Positions 6,006-12,206 of a stretch of 12,206 bases of DNA are shown piece after piece. Within the stretch, counting starts at the first letter, position 1, and each line of letters starts with the position of its first letter. Below the pieces are notes generated by a model, which was given only the letters and a program-made list of their open reading frames with translations, was not told the DNA's origin and did no database searches. The stretch spans positions 1 through 12,206 of the forward strand of contig DICP01000029.1 in the NCBI GenBank assembly GCA_002417685.1, in the 5' to 3' direction. Made by a program: the position numbers and the translations under genes. The DNA is from Candidatus Mesolinea sp. UBA5823 (GTDB lineage Bacteria; Chloroflexota; Anaerolineae; Anaerolineales; Anaerolineaceae).

Positions 6006-7130
6006 ATGAATCAACGAGTCATTTATCCTTTTACTGCTATCGTCGGGCAGGAGCGCATGCGCCGTGCCCTGGTGCTCAACGCGGTTGATCCGCGCATTGG
6101 CGGCGTGCTCATCCGCGGCGAACGCGGTACAGCTAAGTCTACAGCCGCGCGTGCCTTGGCTGCTCTCCTGCCAGAAGAAGAAGCTATTGAAGGCTGTCGG
6201 TTTGGCTGCGATCCGCACGACCCAACCCATTGGTGCACCGAGTGCATCGAACGTGCCGCGGCTTCCAAGGAGCCTTTACCCGTCATCCGCCGCCCAACGC
6301 CTTTCATCAACCTGCCCGTTTCTGCCACAGAGGACCGTGTGGTCGGCACGCTCGATATCGAGCGTGCCATCCAAAAAGGCGAACGCCACTTTGAGCCGGG
6401 CGTCTTAGCTTCTGCTAACCGTGGGCTGCTATATATCGACGAGGTTAACCTGCTGGATGACCATGTCGTCGATATTCTGCTGGATTCTGCTGCGATGGGG
6501 ATGAACATTGTAGAGCGCGAAGGCATCTCATTTAGCCATCCCGCCCGCTTTATCTTAGTAGGTACAATGAACCCTGAAGAAGGTGATCTGCGGCCACAGC
6601 TGCTGGACCGCTTTGCCCTCTCAGTGGATATCCGCGGCATCCCGGATGCCCGCGCGCGTGTTGAGATTATGGAGCGCAATATCGCTTTCGAGCAAGATCC
6701 GGTCAAATTCCGCGAGGCTTGGCTGCCCCGCGAACAAGCGCTTTCCGAACGGATCCAAAAAGCCCGCGCGTTGGTCGATGAGGTCACTTATACCACCCGA
6801 GACTTACTGATTATCGCCGACCTGACTGCCTCGCTGGAGGTAGATGGCCACCGCGCTGACCTGGTAATCCTCAAGGCTGCCCGCGCCCAAGCTGCTTTTG
6901 AAGGGCGCAGCCATATCGTGCCGAATGATATTGCCTTAGCGGCAGAATTAGCTCTGCCGCATCGCGTTAAAGCCGGACCTTTCCGTAGGTCAGATATCGG
7001 CATTGAGGCATTAGAAGAGCGCATCGAGCAGCTTAAAGAGCAGGCAGCGGTGGAAGCTGAGCAAACGCCCTCTGATGAGGACGATGAGGGTAAAAAAAAA
7101 CGGGCAGTGAGCAAGAGCGAATCAGTTTAG
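6006..7130 (+). CDS. AAA+ ATPase, magnesium/cobalt chelatase I-type subunit
   Basis: The ATP-hydrolysing ring subunit that drives insertion of Mg2+ or Co2+ into a tetrapyrrole. Walker A is GERGTAKST (38-46), Walker B LLYIDEV (141-147), the sensor asparagine N189 in GTMNP and the arginine in LLDRF (R202). A four-cysteine cluster C64, C68, C77, C80 (CX3C-X8-CX2C) follows the first helices, as in many ChlI and fused cobaltochelatase-like proteins. The 374 residues match a stand-alone I subunit. The C-terminal tail is charged (SDEDDEGKKK) and is encoded over an A9 run where a -1 slip would join the VWA gene. GAGGA at 5991-5995 serves ATG 6006; a TTG at 6003 is an alternative. No photosynthesis genes are nearby, so a role in cobalamin synthesis is likelier. 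Confidence 0.92.
   Translation: MNQRVIYPFTAIVGQERMRRALVLNAVDPRIGGVLIRGERGTAKSTAARALAALLPEEEAIEGCRFGCDPHDPTHWCTECIERAAASKEPLPVIRRPTPFINLPVSATEDRVVGTLDIERAIQKGERHFEPGVLASANRGLLYIDEVNLLDDHVVDILLDSAAMGMNIVEREGISFSHPARFILVGTMNPEEGDLRPQLLDRFALSVDIRGIPDARARVEIMERNIAFEQDPVKFREAWLPREQALSERIQKARALVDEVTYTTRDLLIIADLTASLEVDGHRADLVILKAARAQAAFEGRSHIVPNDIALAAELALPHRVKAGPFRRSDIGIEALEERIEQLKEQAAVEAEQTPSDEDDEGKKKRAVSKSESV
7092..7101 (+). promoter_or_regulatory. A9 slippery run, candidate -1 frameshift or transcriptional slippage site
   Basis: In the I-subunit frame the bases read GGT AAA AAA AAA CGG. The run contains the A AAA AAA heptamer favoured for -1 slippage. The zero frame stops 27 bases later at 7128-7130. 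The -1 frame has a TAA at 7091-7093, immediately before or overlapping the run, and is then open to 8074. SD-like GAGG (7077-7080) and GAGGG (7086-7090) lie just upstream, as at known bacterial sites. I see no long downstream stem by eye. The fused product would be about 689 residues. Confidence 0.55.
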
Positions 7131-7147
7131 AGCCGGATGACCTGCAA

Positions 7148-8074
7148 GTGCCGGTGGGGGAAGCGCAGCAACAAGTTTTTACCGAGCTGGACGCTCATTG
7201 GTGGGATGGCGGCAAGGTGGTCAAGCCCGGCGATCCTTTTGAAACCCGCCAATTGGACACCCCGCTGGATGAAATGGTGCGCAAGCACGGTGGACGGCGC
7301 TCTGAGACATTCACTGAGCGCAAGCGTGGGCGTTACATCAAAGCCCGCCCCTCTCCGCATAAAGCCGACGACCTCGCCTTTGATGCGACCATCCGTGCGG
7401 CAGCGCCCTTTCAGCGGCAGCGAAAAGCCATCCGCGAGAAAGAAAACGTGGCGTTTGCAGTGCGCCCGGAAGACTTCCAAAAAAAGGTGCGCGTCAAAAA
7501 GACTGGAAATCTCATCCTCTTTTTGGTAGATGGGTCTTGGTCTATGGCAGTTGCCGAGCGCATGCAAGCCACCAAAAGCGCCATCTTTTCCCTGCTCAAG
7601 GATGCATACCAACGCCGCGATCGGGTGGGCTTGGTCGTGTTCCAAAAAGATCGTGCGACGCTCGTGCTGGCGCCCACCAACTCCGTACTTTTAGCCCAAC
7701 GCGCTTTAGCTGATATCCCCGTGGGCGGTAAAACACCTTTAGCTGCCGGCTTGAAGATGGCTTATGAGGTCATCACGCGCGAAAAAATCCTTCACCCGGA
7801 TGTACAGCCGCTCCTCATTGTTCTCACGGATGGCGCCGGGAACGTGCCAATGGGGAATAAACCGGTGAAAGAAGAAATCAAGGAAATGGCGAGCTTATTT
7901 GCCAAAGAAGACATTCACAGCGTGGTTATTAATATGGAAGCTAAAGCTTTCGATACAGGTTTGGCGCAGGAATTAGCCGAGATGATGGGCGGCGTGTGTT
8001 ACACCCTGGATGAAATCAAAGGGGAAACGCTCTATAACACCGTGCAGAAGGAAATGCAGGCTACCGCAGCTTAG
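7148..8074 (+). CDS. VWA-domain chelatase D-type subunit, possibly only the C-terminal half of a frameshifted I-D protein
   Basis: The C-terminal half of a ChlD/BchD or cobaltochelatase-like protein. A basic, Arg-rich linker (about residues 49-70) precedes an integrin-type VWA domain with a complete metal-ion site: DGSWS (D128-S132), T196 in GGKTPL and D228 in LTDG. VWA domains of this kind bridge the AAA+ ring and the large chelatase subunit. It lacks the N-terminal AAA+ module of a normal D subunit. The only in-frame start after the upstream stop is GTG 7148, with no good ribosome binding site. The frame is already open from 7094, and the residues encoded before the GTG (ERISLEPDDLQ) look like linker. 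Translation by frameshifting from the upstream gene is therefore plausible; the alternative is independent initiation at GTG. Confidence 0.82.
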   Translation: MPVGEAQQQVFTELDAHWWDGGKVVKPGDPFETRQLDTPLDEMVRKHGGRRSETFTERKRGRYIKARPSPHKADDLAFDATIRAAAPFQRQRKAIREKENVAFAVRPEDFQKKVRVKKTGNLILFLVDGSWSMAVAERMQATKSAIFSLLKDAYQRRDRVGLVVFQKDRATLVLAPTNSVLLAQRALADIPVGGKTPLAAGLKMAYEVITREKILHPDVQPLLIVLTDGAGNVPMGNKPVKEEIKEMASLFAKEDIHSVVINMEAKAFDTGLAQELAEMMGGVCYTLDEIKGETLYNTVQKEMQATAA

Positions 8075-8087
8075 TGCTGCCTCCAAA

Positions 8088-8339
8088 TTAATCTACAGAC
8101 GTAACGGTTACATCCGGGAAAAATTGACGCAAAGTGCCAGCTACCCAACCCTGTAAAGTTGCAGGCAGCAAAGGACAGCATTCACAAGCACCACCCAAGT
8201 GCACCTTAACTTCATTGCCTTCAATGGCGACTAGCTCCACCGTACCGCCATGATATTGTTCGATGTAAGCGCTGAGCTGATCGATCAATGCAGAGATTTG
8301 CTCTTCTTTGGTAAAACGGGGAAACTGAATATCACTCAT
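8088..8339 (-). CDS. NifU C-terminal-domain (Nfu-type) Fe-S scaffold protein
   Basis: An 83-residue protein consisting of just the Nfu domain, which holds or passes on an Fe-S cluster at the interface of a dimer. The family CxxC motif, usually ACxxCP, is present as ACECCP with C52 and C55 and an extra Cys at 54. The HGGTVELVAIEGNEVKVHL stretch matches the domain's first strands. ATG at 8337-8339 is preceded by AGAAGG with a good gap. It converges on the VWA gene with 13 bases between the two stops. No other Fe-S assembly genes are in view, so it may serve as a carrier for targets elsewhere. Confidence 0.88.
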   Translation of the reverse strand: MSDIQFPRFTKEEQISALIDQLSAYIEQYHGGTVELVAIEGNEVKVHLGGACECCPLLPATLQGWVAGTLRQFFPDVTVTSVD

Positions 8340-8391
8340 GGCAGCCTTCTATTTGGGGTTATGCTCTAATAATATTATACCTTATTTAAAC

Positions 8392-9567
8392 TCAGCTTTC
8401 GCTAGAATTTGGCTCTGAAGGCTTGATGCGCTTTAAGGTTTTCTGCATGAAGCTTTCCACGCCCTCTCCTAATGAAGAACGTAATATTTTCTGGCTTTCG
8501 GCAAAAAAACTTTCCACCACTTTTTTTAGGATAGTCTGGGTCTCCTCTTCCATTTGGGTAAAGGTTGTGATCATCGCGCGAGCCGTAGCAAGTTTATCCT
8601 CAGAGAGTTCGCTCAGGGTCTTGGCACCTGTCGCGTCGATCACCTTGAACAAAGCCTCCACAAACTGGGATCTTTCCTCTAAAGAGATATTATTCAACCA
8701 AGCGCGGATAGCCTGACTGAGCACCAAGCTGCTTTTAGAAAGTTCTTGTTCAGAAACAAAATGCTTTCCCAGTACTTCCCAAGAGAAGGCATTATGCTGC
8801 ATTAAGCCAGTCTCGTTGCTCCTGATAATCTGAAATTTTTCTTCATGCTCTAGCAATATGCCTGCCACAGAAGATTGGGGGATAAAAGTGGTCACTTTGT
8901 GAATAATGCGCTGGTAGCCTTCTTTTTCAATAATGTTGGCGAGAAAGCCCGGTCCATCATTGTTGTAAACAGCAATAATACGTTGCTGGTCTTCCGGCGT
9001 AAGGTGTGCAGCTGCGTAAACTGCCAAATTACCGCCTTTAGAATGCCCGCCGAGGTAGAAGTCCCCGCTCAGGTTTGCCATTACAGCTTGAGCATAGCGC
9101 GTCGCATCCCTCTGAGCTGGCACCGCTTCTCGGAAGCTCATTTCGAGGTCTTCCTTCCAACCTGCCAAGGTATCATCCGTGCCGCTAAAGGCAATAAAGT
9201 GCAGCTGTTCATCTAAAGAGAAAACGACAGCCGAGAACTGCTCAGCTTTGGCAAATTCGATACGATCGATGTAATGCGAAAGCTGCAAGTTGGCAAAACG
9301 TTCGGTTTGAGCACATTTCTCCAGGAGCAAAGGCAGCGCTGCAAAAAATGAACGCGTCAGGTTGGTGGTGACTTCGCGAGGGGCTGGTCCGATACGGTCT
9401 GCAGCCTCCTGCAAGGTGACTGAACCGGGTTTATCCAATCCTGGGACCACGCCGCTAAAGTCATTATAGGATAAAACCGAAAAAATCAGGTTATCCACTT
9501 CGTTGAGCGGATCCAGTGCGAAGGATAAATCCCCACGCCAGTCAAGATAGTCCAGAATCGAATGCAT
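8392..9567 (-). CDS. DUF2974 (Mbeg1-like) alpha/beta hydrolase
   Basis: A 391-residue protein of the lipase-like DUF2974 family; the substrate is unknown. The IAFSGTDDT strand (about 125-133) resembles the oxyanion region of class 3 lipases. The nucleophile elbow is GGHSKGGN with S176. D204 in YNNDGPGF and H258 in MQHNAFSW are plausible triad partners. The last 120 residues are charged, largely helical and probably amphipathic, ending in a Ser/Glu-rich tail; no signal peptide or membrane segment is evident. The ATG at 9565-9567 is chosen because GAGG lies seven bases upstream; a GTG two codons earlier overlaps that site. It is transcribed divergently from the regulator gene, with the Nfu gene 52 bases downstream on the same strand. 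Confidence 0.85.
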   Translation of the reverse strand: MHSILDYLDWRGDLSFALDPLNEVDNLIFSVLSYNDFSGVVPGLDKPGSVTLQEAADRIGPAPREVTTNLTRSFFAALPLLLEKCAQTERFANLQLSHYIDRIEFAKAEQFSAVVFSLDEQLHFIAFSGTDDTLAGWKEDLEMSFREAVPAQRDATRYAQAVMANLSGDFYLGGHSKGGNLAVYAAAHLTPEDQQRIIAVYNNDGPGFLANIIEKEGYQRIIHKVTTFIPQSSVAGILLEHEEKFQIIRSNETGLMQHNAFSWEVLGKHFVSEQELSKSSLVLSQAIRAWLNNISLEERSQFVEALFKVIDATGAKTLSELSEDKLATARAMITTFTQMEEETQTILKKVVESFFAESQKILRSSLGEGVESFMQKTLKRIKPSEPNSSES

Positions 9568-9587
9568 ATTCACACCTCTACGTTACT

Positions 9588-9614
9588 ATTTTAATCGAAT
9601 GTGGAAGTTTCCAA
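9588..9614 (-). promoter_or_regulatory. Candidate promoter and inverted repeat upstream of the DUF2974 gene
   Basis: On the minus strand TTGGAA (9609-9614) and TAAAAT (9588-9593) are 15 bases apart, a shortish spacer. A perfect inverted repeat, TGGAA and TTCCA two bases apart, covers 9602-9613 and overlaps the -35 box. It may be an operator. The assignment is weak. Confidence 0.35.
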
Positions 9615-9648
9615 GAAAGCGGTGCAGCCTAAGCAAACTTTTCTCCAC

Positions 9649-9678
9649 TTGACCAGTTAGACAATCAGCTAATATAAT
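9649..9678 (+). promoter_or_regulatory. Strong promoter of the ArsR-MFS operon, with overlapping inverted repeat
   Basis: TTGACC (9649-9654) and a perfect TATAAT (9673-9678) are 18 bases apart. The inverted repeat ATAAT-N5-ATTAT (9674-9688) overlaps the -10 box and the expected start site. AT-rich dyads in this position are typical operators of autoregulating ArsR-family proteins, so the next gene may repress itself here. GAGGA at 9700-9704 is the ribosome binding site. Confidence 0.65.
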
Positions 9679-9707
9679 AGACCATTATTTACTCATCATG
9701 AGGATTT

Positions 9708-10769
9708 ATGTTGCCTGAATCAGATTACACCCGCCTTAGATGGGAGATAGGCACCGGCTACGATCTATTCATCAGCTTGCTTGTGCTCCATCGGCCTGAA
9801 CAACATGGGTTGCGTGCCTCTTGGGCAGCCGGCGTGCGCTCTCGACTTCCCGCCGACGAACGTGAGACCCTGGAAACAGCAATCACCCTGATGTACGAGC
9901 CATTGCCCTTTGTCCATAACGTCCCAATGCCCAAAGATGCCCAAGCTGTTTTGGATGCGCTCGAGCGTCTCCCCGCTGGTAAAAGGTTCGAGTCATTGAG
10001 TTTGTACTATGGCATGCCCGCAACCGTACGCGATGTGTTGCTCAATACCACACCCCAGCGTAAATGGACTGCAACCGAAAAAAGCATCATTAGCAATAAC
10101 TTCCAGAACCGTGACCGATTGGTCACCCCAACTTACTTGAATTTGCTTTATGAAACCTGGGCACATCGAGAGGAGTTTGGAGAAAAGTACCTGAAGGCGC
10201 TAAAAGCTTATGTAGAAGCCTTCTTTCTCGAAGAAGAGCAGCGCATTCTCCCCGTGCTGCGTCAAGGGCTCTCGCATGCACAAATGCGCGCGGGTTCTTT
10301 GCTGCTTCCCACCATGCTCGAGGAGCTTTCTTCCGGTGTGCGCTTATCTGAGCTAGACAAAGCTCGCCGTATCTATTTAGCCCCCTCTTTTTGGGGATCA
10401 CCCTTCTTATATTACAACCGCTTAGATGTGGACACCTTACTTGTGGTTTTTGGCTCCCGGCCAGATCACATGGCTTTAATCCCAGGTGAAGTAATCCCGG
10501 ATAGCCTCTTGCTGAGCCTTAAGGCACTCTCGGACCCCACTCGCCTGCGTATCCTGCGTACACTGGTGCAATCGCCACAGACAGCAGCGCAGCTTTCCCG
10601 CCAGTTACGCTTGCGACCACCCACCGTCACACACCACCTCCGTGAGCTGCGCTTAGCAGGCATGGTACATGTCACTGTTTCCCCCGAGGGGGATCGTTAT
10701 TACACCACACGCTACGAAGGCTTGGAAGCAACGCAAGACCTGCTCAAAAGGTTTATTCAGGGGGATTAA
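9708..10769 (+). CDS. ArsR-family transcriptional regulator with a long unknown N-terminal domain
   Basis: A 353-residue protein. The last 85 residues form a winged helix-turn-helix of the ArsR type: LKALSDPTRLRILRTL (271-286), the recognition helix region RPPTVTHHLRELRLAGMV (303-320) and the wing VSPEGDRYYTTR. The metal-binding ELCVC motif of classical ArsR proteins is absent (the equivalent reads SPQTAAQL), so it probably does not sense metals there. The first 265 residues match no domain I can name with confidence; they are mostly helical and acidic-basic mixed, and may bind a ligand or mediate dimerisation. ATG 9708 follows GAGGA by three bases. The transporter gene begins one base after its stop, so the regulator likely controls transport of its own ligand. 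Confidence 0.85.
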   Translation: MLPESDYTRLRWEIGTGYDLFISLLVLHRPEQHGLRASWAAGVRSRLPADERETLETAITLMYEPLPFVHNVPMPKDAQAVLDALERLPAGKRFESLSLYYGMPATVRDVLLNTTPQRKWTATEKSIISNNFQNRDRLVTPTYLNLLYETWAHREEFGEKYLKALKAYVEAFFLEEEQRILPVLRQGLSHAQMRAGSLLLPTMLEELSSGVRLSELDKARRIYLAPSFWGSPFLYYNRLDVDTLLVVFGSRPDHMALIPGEVIPDSLLLSLKALSDPTRLRILRTLVQSPQTAAQLSRQLRLRPPTVTHHLRELRLAGMVHVTVSPEGDRYYTTRYEGLEATQDLLKRFIQGD

Positions 10770-10770
10770 G

Positions 10771-12105
10771 GTGGAGAAAACACCATCAAATGTTGAAGCT
10801 AAAAAGACTTCTTTTGTAAAAACCTATTTAGAACGCATCGCTGCCTTTAGCCCTAATGCCAGGAAATACCTCATTGGCACCATCATTTATGGCTCAGCCA
10901 TAGGGGTATATCAGCTGCTTTTCAACTTCTACGTACTGAGCTTAGGCTACAACGAAGCCGTTTTGGGCAATTTAGTCACTGCCCGCAGCGCGACTTCACT
11001 CATTGTAGCGCTGCCTATGGGATACTTAGCCAACCGCATTGGCCACAAGCGTGCTTTCATCGTGGGGCACAGCGGGATGGGTGTTGCCATCCTCATGATG
11101 GTGCTCTACCCATCAGTGCCCATTTTTGTAGTGATGAACATCGTGATTGGCTTAGCTCAATCGCTCACTGCTATAACCATGGGCCCTTTCTTGATGGAAA
11201 ATAGTGGTGAAACTGAGCGCACCTATCTCTTCAGCTTCAGCTCTGGCTTAAGCATGACCGCCTCGTCCATTGGCCAGTGGGTAGGCGGGTATTTGCCGAT
11301 GTGGGCAGGCACGAGATTGGCAGTGAGCGCAACCAGTGCCACTGCTTACGCTTGGGCTTTAGGGATCATCGTGATCGGTGTAGCAGTTTCCCTCATCCCA
11401 ATTTTTATGATCAGCCAAAACCGTGCCAAAGATAGCAATTTAGCCTCTTTTGCACCAATTAATTACATGCGCAAGAACCCAGGCAAATTGAACAAACTGA
11501 TCCTCCCAATTTTATGTACCTCGATCGGTGCCGGCATGATTATGCCTTTCATGAATGTATTCTTCCGTAACGTGCATAACCTCTCTGACGCATCCATTGG
11601 TGTGCTGTTCGCCTGGGGATCGCTTGCAATGGGCATCGGGCTGCTTTTAGCACCAGCGTTAGCGGAAAAATTTGGCAAGATCCAGGTTGTCGTGGCAACG
11701 CAAGGGCTTTCCATTCCCTTCTTAGCCCTGTTGGGTTTCGCGCCTTGGTTTGGCGTGGCAGCTATGGCATATTATTTTCGCTTGGTGCTGATGAACATGA
11801 GCTCGCCTGTTTATACGACCTTTACGATGGAACAAGTCGAACCAGAATCACGTGCTATGGTGGCGAGCCTATCCAGTATGGCAAGTAATTTTGGTTGGGC
11901 ATTCAGCCCGACGTTTAGCGGATACTTCCAAGTAAACTACGGCTTTGCGCCGCCCTTCCTTATAACGATCTTCTTCTATATTGCTTCTGTGGCGATGTAC
12001 TATTTCTGGTTTTGGAAAGGGAGAAGCTTGCCAGGTGCTGCCCCGCTGGATTTAGAAGTGAACCCCCAACCTGCAGATTGCCCTGATAAAGTACTTGACG
12101 CATAG
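10771..12105 (+). CDS. MFS transporter (12-helix type expected)
   Basis: A 444-residue hydrophobic membrane protein of the major facilitator superfamily. The loop 2-3 signature appears as GYLANRIGHKR (about 84-94), and the hydrophobic segments alternate with short loops through to about residue 420. A longer polar loop between the two halves lies around 215-235 (SQNRAKDSNLA). The GTG at 10771 is chosen because GGGGG (10760-10764) lies six bases upstream and it directly follows the regulator's stop. The in-frame ATG at 10669 would lie inside the regulator gene and add a non-homologous Arg/Lys-rich extension. Substrate and direction cannot be told; pairing with an ArsR-type regulator is commonest for drug or metabolite exporters. 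Confidence 0.88.
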   Translation: MEKTPSNVEAKKTSFVKTYLERIAAFSPNARKYLIGTIIYGSAIGVYQLLFNFYVLSLGYNEAVLGNLVTARSATSLIVALPMGYLANRIGHKRAFIVGHSGMGVAILMMVLYPSVPIFVVMNIVIGLAQSLTAITMGPFLMENSGETERTYLFSFSSGLSMTASSIGQWVGGYLPMWAGTRLAVSATSATAYAWALGIIVIGVAVSLIPIFMISQNRAKDSNLASFAPINYMRKNPGKLNKLILPILCTSIGAGMIMPFMNVFFRNVHNLSDASIGVLFAWGSLAMGIGLLLAPALAEKFGKIQVVVATQGLSIPFLALLGFAPWFGVAAMAYYFRLVLMNMSSPVYTTFTMEQVEPESRAMVASLSSMASNFGWAFSPTFSGYFQVNYGFAPPFLITIFFYIASVAMYYFWFWKGRSLPGAAPLDLEVNPQPADCPDKVLDA

Positions 12106-12107
12106 GT

Positions 12108-12206
12108 TTAAGCTACAGGTTTAATCCGAAAGTCGTAGATACCTTCAGAATACTCCCAAAAGTTGCCACAACCTGGGCAGGTTTGAGAGGAAGCGCTTTC
12201 TGCTAA
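12108..12206 (-). CDS. C-terminal end of a protein with a CPGCG motif, cut by the window end
   Basis: Minus-strand frame open from the window edge to TAA at 12108-12110, encoding the last 32 residues of a protein. It contains TCPGCGNFWEYSEGIYDFR. The CxxC pair looks like half of a zinc ribbon, whose other half would lie upstream beyond the window. It converges on the transporter gene with only two bases between stops. The family is not identifiable from this piece. Confidence 0.6.
   Translation of the reverse strand, partial: LAESASSQTCPGCGNFWEYSEGIYDFRIKPVA

Noticed and set aside
8066..8080. GCAGC-TTAGT-GCTGC hairpin as a bidirectional terminator between the VWA and Nfu genes
   Set aside because: The stem is only 5 bp, spans the VWA stop codon and has no T tract on either side.
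10669..10770. Longer N-terminus for the MFS transporter from ATG 10669
   Set aside because: It would overlap the regulator by about 100 bases, and the added residues are Arg/Lys-rich with no transporter character. GTG 10771 has a good ribosome binding site.

Overview
The window looks like a stretch of a Chloroflexota-type chromosome, probably a non-phototrophic Anaerolineae-like lineage. This is inferred from gene content: an archaeal-type HMG-CoA synthase beside a class II HMG-CoA reductase, a BchI/ChlI–ChlD-type chelatase pair with no other photosynthesis genes in view, a DUF2974 hydrolase, and an ArsR-type regulator with a long unknown N-terminal domain next to an MFS transporter. No database search was possible, so the taxonomy is a guess. 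Base composition is moderately GC-rich in genes and AT-rich in the longer gaps. Apart from one short repeated unit there is no sign of mobile elements.

Layout. (1) 1-1980, minus strand: a promoter with an inverted repeat between its -35 and -10 drives a thioredoxin-reductase-like flavoprotein, followed by a class I SAM methyltransferase. Next on the same strand is an initiator tRNA-fMet with its own strong promoter; the tRNA is cut by the window start. (2) 1981-2349: a gap of about 370 bases holding a twice-repeated ~42-base unit, a possible tiny ORF and a terminator-like hairpin just before the next operon. (3) 2350-5898, plus strand: an upper-mevalonate operon of HMG-CoA reductase, HMG-CoA synthase and an SCP2/archaeal-type thiolase. 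The reductase appears to start at a CTG codon. The thiolase lacks its nucleophilic Cys and both expected catalytic His residues. (4) 6006-8074, plus strand: an AAA+ chelatase small subunit whose 3' end carries an A9 run. A -1 slip there would enter the frame of the downstream VWA (D-type) gene and give one fused I-D polypeptide. (5) 8088-9567, minus strand: a NifU C-terminal-domain protein and a DUF2974 alpha/beta hydrolase. (6) 9708-12105, plus strand: a strong promoter, the ArsR-type regulator and an MFS transporter one base apart. (7) 12108-12206, minus strand: the C-terminal end of a CxxC-containing protein.

How the genes work together. The mevalonate operon would make HMG-CoA and mevalonate for isoprenoid lipids. 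In archaea the same synthase type forms a channelling complex with an active thiolase and a DUF35 protein; here the thiolase appears inactive and no DUF35 gene is in the operon. The chelatase genes would give the ATPase and VWA subunits of a Mg- or, more likely here, Co-chelatase; the large subunit is not in the window. The regulator-transporter pair looks like a self-contained efflux or uptake cassette.

Most worth checking: the catalytically stripped thiolase in the mevalonate operon, the A9 frameshift junction in the chelatase genes, the reductase-like flavoprotein without an NADPH motif, and the CTG start.
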